A stretch of DNA of 9,444 bases from Bacteroidota bacterium (lineage in GTDB: Bacteria > Bacteroidota > Bacteroidia > Bacteroidales > GCA-2748055), in assembly GCA_030642565.1 (NCBI GenBank), contig DAOWNM010000084.1, forward strand, positions 1 to 9,444. Direction: 5' to 3'. The notes below the pieces were generated by a model. The model searched no databases. It worked only from the letters and a program-made list of their open reading frames with translations, and was not told the DNA's origin. Shown here piece after piece: positions 1 to 5,326 of the stretch (its first letter is position 1; every line of letters starts with the position of its first letter). The position numbers were made by a program, and so were the translations under genes.

Positions 1-71
1 TTCACACCCAGTCTTTTACTTTCTGATTCGCGACCGTTTCTTGAGCTACCGGCTCCTTTTTTGTGTGCCAT
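1..71 (-). CDS. rpmA: 50S ribosomal protein L27 (N-terminal part, cut by window edge)
   Basis: L27 is a small protein of the large ribosomal subunit whose N-terminal arm reaches toward the peptidyl transferase centre. Only the first 23 codons are present. They read MAHKKGAGSSRNGRESESKR and continue with LGV, an almost invariant L27 start. The protein begins directly with MAHKKG, so it lacks the cleaved N-terminal extension found in Firmicutes L27. The start is the ATG at 69-71, 37 bases after the rplU stop, in the classical rplU-rpmA order. No clear Shine-Dalgarno sequence precedes it; the leader is A-rich, as is common in Bacteroidota. It is presumably transcribed from the rplU promoter. Identity is very secure despite the truncation. 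Confidence 0.96.
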   Translation of the reverse strand, partial: MAHKKGAGSSRNGRESESKRLGV

Positions 72-74
72 ATC

Positions 75-98
75 TTTTGACTTTTACTTTTTGACTTT
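75..98. repeat. 10-bp direct repeat in the rplU-rpmA spacer
   Basis: The word TTTTGACTTT occurs at 75-84 and again at 89-98, a period of 14 bases. In the transcript it reads AAAGUCAAAA twice, just ahead of the rpmA start codon. It may be a small local duplication that keeps the leader A-rich and unstructured. No function can be assigned. Confidence 0.5.
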
Positions 99-108
99 CA
101 ATATTCAA

Positions 109-666
109 CTATTCTGCCTTGTCGCCAGACTCTTTCTTGGGAGCTGCTTTGGCTGCAGGGTTCTTCGCTTTGCTCAGATCCTTCGGTTGCTTGGCTGCAG
201 TTGATTTGGCAACAGTTGATTTGGCAACAGTTGATTTGGCTGCGGTTGACTTGGCAACAGGTTTCTTCGCTGCAGTTGTCTTCGTTGCGATTGTTTTGGT
301 TGCAGGAGTCTCCTCCTTTTTGGTTGCGGCTGTCTCCTTCTTGGCAGTTCCACCTTTTTCCAAGATTCCTTCAATCTGGATCTGGGTCAGGTACTGACGG
401 TGACCATTCAGTTTTTGATAGCCTTTTCTTCTCTTCTTTTTAAAGACAAGAACTTTATCGCCTTTCAGATGAGAAACAACCTTTGCATCAACAGAAGCAC
501 CTTTTACAACAGGGTCGCCTATTGATACTTTGCTACCAGTATCGATTAATAAAACCTTATCGAAAGAAACCTTTTTTCCTTCTTCTACTTCCAGCCTGTG
601 CACAAACAATTTCTGGTCTTTTTCAACCTTAAACTGCTGTCCTGCTATATCAACAATTGCGTACAT
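109..666 (-). CDS. rplU: 50S ribosomal protein L21 with long Ala/Lys-rich C-terminal tail
   Basis: L21 binds 23S rRNA (with L20) in the large ribosomal subunit. Residues 1 to about 102 are a complete L21: the start MYAIVDIAGQQFKVEKD, the central VLLIDTGSKVSIGDP region, and the basic KKKRRKGYQKLNGHRQ rRNA-binding signature. A typical bacterial L21 ends there at about 103 residues. This one has 185, with roughly 83 extra residues made almost only of Ala, Lys, Thr, Ser, Glu and Pro. The tail includes the pentapeptide series STAAK-STVAK-STVAK-STAAK, looks disordered, and resembles histone H1-type basic tails. The start ATG lies about 34 bases downstream of the start point predicted from the promoter at 707-737. 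It is first in an operon with rpmA. The identity of the core is certain; the role of the tail is unknown. Confidence 0.96.
   Translation of the reverse strand: MYAIVDIAGQQFKVEKDQKLFVHRLEVEEGKKVSFDKVLLIDTGSKVSIGDPVVKGASVDAKVVSHLKGDKVLVFKKKRRKGYQKLNGHRQYLTQIQIEGILEKGGTAKKETAATKKEETPATKTIATKTTAAKKPVAKSTAAKSTVAKSTVAKSTAAKQPKDLSKAKNPAAKAAPKKESGDKAE
191..250. repeat. 15-bp tandem repeat in the L21 tail (4 copies)
   Basis: Four consecutive 15-base units lie at 191-205, 206-220, 221-235 and 236-250. The plus-strand unit is TTGGCAACAGTTGAT; two copies are exact and two carry a few changes. A partial fifth unit starts at 251. On the minus strand each unit encodes a pentapeptide STxAK, so copy-number change would keep the L21 reading frame. 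The near-identity at the DNA level suggests fairly recent tandem duplication. Confidence 0.9.
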
Positions 667-706
667 TCAACAATGCTTTTAACTTTATATCAGATTTTTG
701 GGTTTG

Positions 707-737
707 CAAAGATAGAAAAGATTGTGTGATCGACAAA
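707..737 (-). promoter_or_regulatory. Bacteroidota-type promoter for rplU-rpmA
   Basis: On the minus strand, TTTG (734-737) is followed after exactly 19 bases by TATCTTTG (707-714). This matches every specified position of the Bacteroidota primary sigma factor consensus (TTTG, N19, TAnnTTTG). Transcription should start near position 700, giving a leader of about 34 nucleotides before the rplU ATG at 666. A strong promoter fits a ribosomal protein operon. Confidence 0.85.
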
Positions 738-800
738 GGTTTTAGGCGAATTATTTTTTGAATAAATATGTCGCAGTTATTGCTATATTTCCTGTATAAA

Positions 801-839
801 ACTTTCATTTTTATTCATGAATATTACAAAAATGAAAGT
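801..839. repeat. 12-bp inverted repeat in the rplU / DUF151 spacer
   Basis: ACTTTCATTTTT (801-812) is perfectly complementary to AAAAATGAAAGT (828-839), with a 15-base loop. An extra CCTG (791-794) to CAGG (845-848) match outside the arms could lengthen the stem past a short internal mismatch. The loop region itself contains the 12-base palindrome TATTCATGAATA (812-823). It has no U-run, sits upstream of both divergent genes, and so is not an obvious terminator. It may be a protein binding site or part of a longer leader. Confidence 0.7.
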
Positions 840-855
840 CATAGCAGGGAACTCC

Positions 856-905
856 CATATAGTTTTTTATAATACCTGTTTATTGTAATCATAAAAAACT
901 ATATG
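856..905. repeat. Perfect 15-bp inverted repeat overlapping the DUF151 promoter
   Basis: CATATAGTTTTTTAT (856-870) and ATAAAAAACTATATG (891-905) are exact reverse complements separated by 20 bases. The right arm ends immediately before the predicted -7 element at 906 and forms most of the promoter spacer. The left arm lies upstream of the -33 element, and the loop holds that element. Arm centres are 35 bases apart. The layout suits an operator or an upstream recognition site for a dimeric regulator. It could also be a remnant of a small inverted-repeat element. Confidence 0.75.
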
Positions 906-913
906 TACGTTTG
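882..913 (+). promoter_or_regulatory. Bacteroidota-type promoter for the DUF151-nupC cluster
   Basis: ATTG (882-885) is followed after 20 bases by TACGTTTG (906-913). The -7 element matches TAnnTTTG completely; the -33 element matches at TTG. Transcription would start at about 918-922, leaving a leader of under 20 nucleotides before the ATG at 938. The promoter is overlapped by the inverted repeat at 856-905. Confidence 0.65.
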
Positions 914-937
914 TGATTAAAGAGTGCATAAAGAGGT

Positions 938-1558
938 ATGGGAAAAATCAAATTAAACGTTCTGGGTATTTCGTACAGCCAGACTCAATCTGGCGCTTAC
1001 GCCCTGGTCCTTTCAGAGGAGGAAGGAAACAGAAGGATTCCCATAATTGTTGGTGGATTTGAGGCACAGGCCATTGCCATTGAGCTTGAAGGGCTGGCAC
1101 CTCCGCGTCCGCTCACACATGACCTGTTTAAGAATTTTGCAGAATCACACGGAATTACCATTATAGAGGTTAATATTCACAAGTTGGAAGATGGGGTTTT
1201 CTTTGCCAATATTCAGTGTGATAACGGGGGGAAGAGCATAACCCTGGATGCAAGGACCTCCGATGCCATTGCACTTGCACTCAGGTTCAGCTGTCCGATC
1301 TACACCACAGATGAAATTGTGGATAAAGCTGGTATTGTACTTGATTTCGAGAAGGGAACCGAATTTGAGCATCCTGGTGCTTCCCAGGATGAAGAGAGTG
1401 AAACAAAAGCAGAGGAGACAAAAAAAGGGGCCTCTCAAACAGACCTCTCCAAAACCAGTATGGATGAGTTAAGGTCGATGCTTGCAGAAGCAGTTTCAAA
1501 GGAGGATTATGAGAAGGCATCTGAAGTAAGAGATGAGATAAACCGTAGGTCCAGATGA
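938..1558 (+). CDS. Bifunctional nuclease-domain (DUF151/BFN) protein with C-terminal UVR motif
   Basis: The family is named after plant BFN proteins with reported DNase/RNase activity; the role of the bacterial members is poorly defined. The protein is 206 residues. Residues 1 to about 136 form the DUF151 domain, with GISYSQTQSGAYALVL, then RRIPIIVGGFEAQAIAIELE and PPRPLTHDLF. A charged, probably disordered linker follows at about 138-174. Residues 175-206 match the UVR motif (MDELRSMLAEAVSKEDYEKA, then SEVRDEINRR), the helical hairpin used in UvrB-UvrC contacts and in McsA/ClpC-type proteins. The start ATG has AAGAGG one base before it, too close for ideal pairing. The stop overlaps the nupC start (ATGA), so the two are probably translationally coupled. 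Domain assignment is firm; the biochemical role is inferred only. Confidence 0.9.
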   Translation: MGKIKLNVLGISYSQTQSGAYALVLSEEEGNRRIPIIVGGFEAQAIAIELEGLAPPRPLTHDLFKNFAESHGITIIEVNIHKLEDGVFFANIQCDNGGKSITLDARTSDAIALALRFSCPIYTTDEIVDKAGIVLDFEKGTEFEHPGASQDEESETKAEETKKGASQTDLSKTSMDELRSMLAEAVSKEDYEKASEVRDEINRRSR

Positions 1559-2961
1559 TTACAGATACTATAATGGTTGATACGGTGTTAACCTTTATTC
1601 AGCAGGTGCCAGTTGATTCAGTTCCATTATCCAATATTATTCCGGATAGAGCCGGATATGATTTCGACCTGGTGCATTTACTCAGGGGAATATTGGGCAT
1701 GGCAGTTCTGATCGCTATTGCTTATGTTTTCAGTAACAACCGGAAAGCGGTTTCCTGGAAAATGGTGGGAACCGGACTTCTTTTTCAGCTTATTCTGGCG
1801 GTGGGAATACTTTATATTCCGTTTGTCCAGGTATTCTTTGAATTTATCGGCAAAGGATTTGTGAAGATTCTTGCCTTTACCAGCGAGGGGGTCAACTATC
1901 TCCTTAAACGGAACGATACAGGCGTAACTGATCCCGCACTGCAGAATTTTGCCTTCTCAATACTTCCAACCATCATTTTCTTCTCAGCCTTATCGAGCCT
2001 TCTTTTTTACCTGGGTATCATCCAGTTATTTGTGAAAGGGTTGGGGTATGTACTTTCGAGAGGATTGGGATTGTCGGGGCCTGAGAGCCTTTCAGTTGCA
2101 GGGAATATTTTCCTGGGACAGACCGAATCGCCCTTGCTGATCAAACCATACCTGGAGAAGATGAGTAAATCAGAGATTCTGCTGGTGATGTCGGGGGGGA
2201 TGGCGACACTTGCTGGAGGCGTGCTGGCAGCCTATATCGGTTTTCTGGGTGGGGGAGATCCCGTCCAGCAGGTGATATTTGCCAAACACCTGCTCACAGC
2301 CTCGATCATGGCTGCTCCCGGGGTAGTGGTGATCTCCAAGATTATTGTTCCACCAACCGAAAGTGTCGATAAGACCATTGAGGTGAGCCAGGAAGAGGTG
2401 GGGAAAAATGTCCTGGATGCTATCTCCAATGGTACCGGTGATGGATTGAGACTCGCGGTCAATGTGGGAGCCATGTTGCTGGTATTCATCGCCTTTATTG
2501 CATTCGCCAATTATATCTTTGTTAAGATTGGCGACTGGACCAGTCTGAATGATAAAATACTCTCGGTCACCAACGGGAAGTATAATGAACTGAGCCTGGA
2601 GTTTATCCTGGGATATGCTCTCTCCCCACTGATGTGGTTGATCGGTGTAGCCAGTGATGATATCACCCTGGTAGGATCCCTTCTTGGGAAAAAACTGATA
2701 CTAACAGAATTTGTGGCCTATATTGATCTGGCCGATATGAAAGCTGCCGGTTCTTTTACCGATACTAAATCGATCATCATGTCGGTATACATGCTATGCG
2801 GATTTGCTAATTTCGCCTCCATCGGGATCCAGATCGGGGGGATTGGTGCACTTGCGCCGGGCCGCAGGGTATTGCTTGCCCAGTATGGGATGCGTGCATT
2901 GCTGGCAGGAACCCTCGCCTCACTTCTCTCGGCTACCATAATCGGAGTTTTACTGGGATAG
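1555..2961 (+). CDS. nupC: NupC-family concentrative nucleoside transporter (CNT)
   Basis: This is an inner-membrane permease importing nucleosides with a Na+ or H+ gradient, feeding nucleotide salvage. It has 468 residues, somewhat longer than E. coli NupC because of an N-terminal region of about 35 residues before the first membrane helix. Signatures in order are NNRKAVSWKMVGTGLLFQ, GNIFLGQTESPLLIKPYL (G188-Q189-T190-E191), GDGLRLAVNVGAML, GYALSPLMWLIGV, TEFVAY (E385) and CGFANFASIGIQIGG (N419, S422). The GQTE segment, E385, N419 and S422 correspond to the nucleobase- and ribose-contacting residues of Vibrio cholerae CNT, so the binding site looks intact. The ATG at 1555 overlaps the preceding stop by 4 bases; another ATG lies at 1573. 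Co-transcription with the upstream DUF151 gene is likely. Substrate preference and coupling ion cannot be read from the sequence. Confidence 0.93.
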   Translation: MITDTIMVDTVLTFIQQVPVDSVPLSNIIPDRAGYDFDLVHLLRGILGMAVLIAIAYVFSNNRKAVSWKMVGTGLLFQLILAVGILYIPFVQVFFEFIGKGFVKILAFTSEGVNYLLKRNDTGVTDPALQNFAFSILPTIIFFSALSSLLFYLGIIQLFVKGLGYVLSRGLGLSGPESLSVAGNIFLGQTESPLLIKPYLEKMSKSEILLVMSGGMATLAGGVLAAYIGFLGGGDPVQQVIFAKHLLTASIMAAPGVVVISKIIVPPTESVDKTIEVSQEEVGKNVLDAISNGTGDGLRLAVNVGAMLLVFIAFIAFANYIFVKIGDWTSLNDKILSVTNGKYNELSLEFILGYALSPLMWLIGVASDDITLVGSLLGKKLILTEFVAYIDLADMKAAGSFTDTKSIIMSVYMLCGFANFASIGIQIGGIGALAPGRRVLLAQYGMRALLAGTLASLLSATIIGVLLG

Positions 2962-2963
2962 GA

Positions 2964-3368
2964 ATGGCTGGTGGAGGCAAATACGATTTTGATTTTTCCG
3001 ATAAGGTGGTACTTGTAGTAGAGGACAACCAGATATCTTTCAAGTTGATAAATGCGGTGCTGAAACAAGTGAAGACAAACGTGGTCCATGCTTCCAATGG
3101 AAAGAGGGCCATCGAAGAGTGCTCTTCAGAAACTCATTTTGATCTTGTACTGATGGATATGCAGATGCCCGAAGTGGATGGACTTGAGGCGACCAGGAGA
3201 ATCAAGCAGATCCGTCCCGACCTTCCGGTGGTGGCCACGACAGCCAATACCTTTGATGAAAATGCGCTGGCCTGTAGGGAGGCAGGTTGTGATGGATTCC
3301 TGACAAAACCTCTGCAGTTTCAGAAGATGTTTGAATTGATGCAATCTCTTTTTGACCGGCAAGAATAG
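2964..3368 (+). CDS. Stand-alone CheY-like response regulator receiver
   Basis: A single REC domain of 134 residues with no output domain. The acidic pair E20-D21 (VVEDN), phospho-acceptor D65 (LVLMDMQMPEVDG), T93 (VVATTANT) and K115 (FLTKPL) are all present, so it should accept phosphate from a histidine kinase. The sequence around MDMQMPEVDGLEATRRIK is closest in style to receivers of hybrid histidine kinases. A 13-residue Gly/Asp-rich leader precedes the first strand. The gene starts 2 bases after the nupC stop, with GGATAGGA as a reasonable ribosome binding site, and ends 7 bases before the glycosyltransferase ATG. No kinase or phosphotransferase is encoded in the window. It may act as a phosphate sink, a phosphorelay intermediate or a protein-interaction switch; its partner is unknown. 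Confidence 0.93.
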   Translation: MAGGGKYDFDFSDKVVLVVEDNQISFKLINAVLKQVKTNVVHASNGKRAIEECSSETHFDLVLMDMQMPEVDGLEATRRIKQIRPDLPVVATTANTFDENALACREAGCDGFLTKPLQFQKMFELMQSLFDRQE

Positions 3369-3375
3369 TGCAGTT

Positions 3376-4509
3376 ATGGCACTTCCCGTAATCATTATCC
3401 TTTTAATTATCTATTGCTACTCCCTGTTTATTCTACTCTTTTACTCAGAGATTGAGAAGGATACTGGCGTTACTAGTGATTTTGTGGAACATCCCCGACC
3501 CGTTAGTGTCATTATTCCTTTCAGGAATGAGGCGGATCATCTGCCCGGACTGGTAAATGATCTGGCTCTCCAGACCTATCCTGATGAGTTGTGGGAAGTT
3601 CTTTTTGTAAATGATCATTCGGAGGATGGGTCAGCTTCAAAGCTGGAATCGTTACTGAAGTCCAAGGCCCTGGAGAGCAGTGGTTTTAGCTGCCATTCAT
3701 TGCCTTCTGACAGATCTGGAAAAAAGGCGGCCCTCTTTTATGGCATAAGGCATGCGAAATATGAACGGATTATTCAGGTGGATGCAGATTGCAGGGTGGG
3801 CCGCCGGTTTATTGCTTCACATATCTCCTTTCTTAACATCCATCCATCCGACCTGACAGCTGGAGTGGTAACCACCGGAACGGGGAAAGGGAATTTCCTG
3901 GAGACCTTTGAACGACTTGATATGTTATCGCTGGTGGGTAGCGGTGCAGGATCATTCAGTCTGGGCCGGCCGATGATGTGCAGTGGAGCCAATCTCTCCT
4001 ACTCAAAAGAACTTTATATGGAGACCCGCTCCTTCGATCCGGAACATGCCACCGCCTCGGGCGATGACATGTTTCTGATGATCGGGGCCCGTAAACTGGG
4101 CAAGACCCTCACTTTTAATACAAACAGGGAATCGCTTGTGGAGACCGGACCTGTGAAGGATCTTTGGACCATGATTGCACAGCGAATACGATGGGGTTCA
4201 AAATCTGGCAGGTACAGGATGCCCGATATCCAGTTGCTTGCGCTCCTGGTAACGTTGACCAATATCTCCATACTACTTATGCCGGTATGGTTCATTCTAT
4301 TTTCAGGATTGTGGCCCTGGTTGGCCGGGGCCTTGTTTTTAAAGAGCCTTGCCGATTTTTTACTTCTTTTCAAGATCACAGGGATAACAGGACAGAGAGC
4401 CGATCTGTGTCTCTTTATTCCTGTTTCACTGGTCTACTATCCTCTGTTTCTAATTACAGCGGCCGGTGCTCTCCTGGGAAAACCATTTTGGAAAAGATCA
4501 GTTAAGTAA
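3376..4509 (+). CDS. Membrane-bound family 2 glycosyltransferase
   Basis: This is a processive-type GT-A glycosyltransferase of family 2, probably using a nucleotide sugar at the cytoplasmic face to build or decorate a glycan or glycolipid. From the ATG at 3376 it has 377 residues. Residues 2-23 form an N-terminal membrane helix. The catalytic domain has SVIIPFRNEADHL, VLFVNDHSEDGS, the metal-binding D136-A-D138 motif, G229-D-D231 as candidate catalytic-base region, and Q269-R-I-R-W273 (QxxRW). About three hydrophobic segments follow between residues 285 and 370, and the end is basic (KPFWKRSVK). A TTG at 3352 could add 8 residues but would overlap the receiver gene; the ATG placed directly before the membrane helix is preferred. 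The product and sugar are not predictable; hyaluronan/poly-GlcNAc or glycolipid synthases share this architecture. Confidence 0.88.
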   Translation: MALPVIIILLIIYCYSLFILLFYSEIEKDTGVTSDFVEHPRPVSVIIPFRNEADHLPGLVNDLALQTYPDELWEVLFVNDHSEDGSASKLESLLKSKALESSGFSCHSLPSDRSGKKAALFYGIRHAKYERIIQVDADCRVGRRFIASHISFLNIHPSDLTAGVVTTGTGKGNFLETFERLDMLSLVGSGAGSFSLGRPMMCSGANLSYSKELYMETRSFDPEHATASGDDMFLMIGARKLGKTLTFNTNRESLVETGPVKDLWTMIAQRIRWGSKSGRYRMPDIQLLALLVTLTNISILLMPVWFILFSGLWPWLAGALFLKSLADFLLLFKITGITGQRADLCLFIPVSLVYYPLFLITAAGALLGKPFWKRSVK

Positions 4510-5323
4510 ACCTTCGGCGCTGCATGAGCAGGTGGCTGAACCAGATGGCCAGAGAGGTATAGAGAAGGACCAGCATGATATTAAGCCATGCTGGCAATCC
4601 TTCCGGCAGGATGTCCAGAGCCGACTCATCGATGGATTCGGCGCTGTTTATCTTCCTTTCAAAAATCTCAATCAGGTTCGGTACCGGGGTTAGCTGTGTG
4701 GTAGTTCGCATGGGAAGGTACCAACGCACCTCCTGTTCACGCAGAATCAGGAACAGTACCGGATCGACAAATACCCTCATTGCCAGAAAAGTAAGAAGTG
4801 AGAGTGCCGTATTTTTTATCAGGAGAGCCACCAACAGCCCCATGGACATATAGGCAAATGAGGAGACCAGGTATCTTCCCAGGATCCAGGTGTTTTCCAT
4901 GGCAATCTTAAAGGTAAGCTTATAGCTGTAGATCAGTCCTAGGGTGAGTGAAGTGATTCCAAGAAGCAGTGTGGCAAAAAGGGAGAGAACCACCACCAGC
5001 AACAGTTTTTGCAAAAGCAGTTCTGTACGGCTCAGACCAAAAATAATCTGGGTTTTAAAAGTATGGTTATTAAATTCTTTGGTGGTGATCATAATGATAA
5101 TCAGCGCCAGTAGTATGTTGTAAGGTTCGGTGATCCAGGTGAGAAACAACCATACATCGGGGAAGCGGAACAGGTCGCTGAGCGATATCACAGGGATCTC
5201 CTTATCGATAGCCGGATAGATAAATAATCCCAGGGAAAATGCCAGGAAATAGATCCCCAGTGTAATCCGGAAAGGATTATAGTTAAGCAATTTAACCTGT
5301 TCAATATGTAGTAATCGTCGCAT
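4502..5323 (-). CDS. ABC-2 type transporter permease
   Basis: This is a 273-residue integral membrane subunit that should pair with the ATPase encoded just upstream. Six hydrophobic segments are visible: near residues 18-38, 55-80, 105-130, 145-168, 172-195 and 247-265. An amphipathic, charged stretch (TTKEFNNHTFKTQIIFGLSR) between segments 2 and 3 is the usual ATPase-coupling element of BcrB/NatB-like permeases. The start ATG at 5321-5323 lies 3 bases after the ATPase stop and is preceded by AAAGGAGG at 5332-5339, an unusually strong Shine-Dalgarno sequence for this phylum, located inside the ATPase gene. The stop overlaps the end of the convergent glycosyltransferase gene by 8 bases. Substrate unknown; bacitracin- or lantibiotic-like peptide resistance and generic export are both possible. 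Confidence 0.85.
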   Translation of the reverse strand: MRRLLHIEQVKLLNYNPFRITLGIYFLAFSLGLFIYPAIDKEIPVISLSDLFRFPDVWLFLTWITEPYNILLALIIIMITTKEFNNHTFKTQIIFGLSRTELLLQKLLLVVVLSLFATLLLGITSLTLGLIYSYKLTFKIAMENTWILGRYLVSSFAYMSMGLLVALLIKNTALSLLTFLAMRVFVDPVLFLILREQEVRWYLPMRTTTQLTPVPNLIEIFERKINSAESIDESALDILPEGLPAWLNIMLVLLYTSLAIWFSHLLMQRRRFT

Positions 5324-5326
5324 CTA

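Larger units (their letters stand above)
667..937. other. Divergent intergenic region between rplU and the DUF151 gene
   Basis: This AT-rich spacer of 271 bases holds the rplU promoter (707-737), a 12-bp inverted repeat (801-839), a perfect 15-bp inverted repeat (856-905) and the forward promoter (882-913). I found no convincing protein-coding frame and no recognised structured RNA family. The part between about 740 and 790 shows nothing clear, apart from a weak TATATTTC at 784-791 that might be a second forward -7 element. Confidence 0.6.

Noticed and set aside
119..443. Plus-strand frames rich in Ala/Val or Trp/Leu opposite the L21 tail
   Set aside because: They are antisense readings of the repetitive rplU tail; their composition simply mirrors the repeat.
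784..791. TATATTTC as a second forward promoter, with TTTG at 757-760
   Set aside because: The last base misses the consensus and the spacing is 23 bases, weaker than the promoter at 882-913.
817..888. A 23-codon plus-strand frame starting MNITKMKVIAG in the spacer
   Set aside because: It has no ribosome binding site, overlaps parts of both inverted repeats and shows no recognisable motif; most likely chance.
801..905. Inverted repeats read as intrinsic terminators
   Set aside because: No coding gene ends into this region from either side, the stems are AT-rich, and neither is followed by a proper U-run.
938..4509. The four-gene plus-strand cluster as a new defence or signalling system
   Set aside because: Each gene is a known family; apart from tight spacing nothing in the sequence shows a shared pathway, so only the individual oddities are reported.
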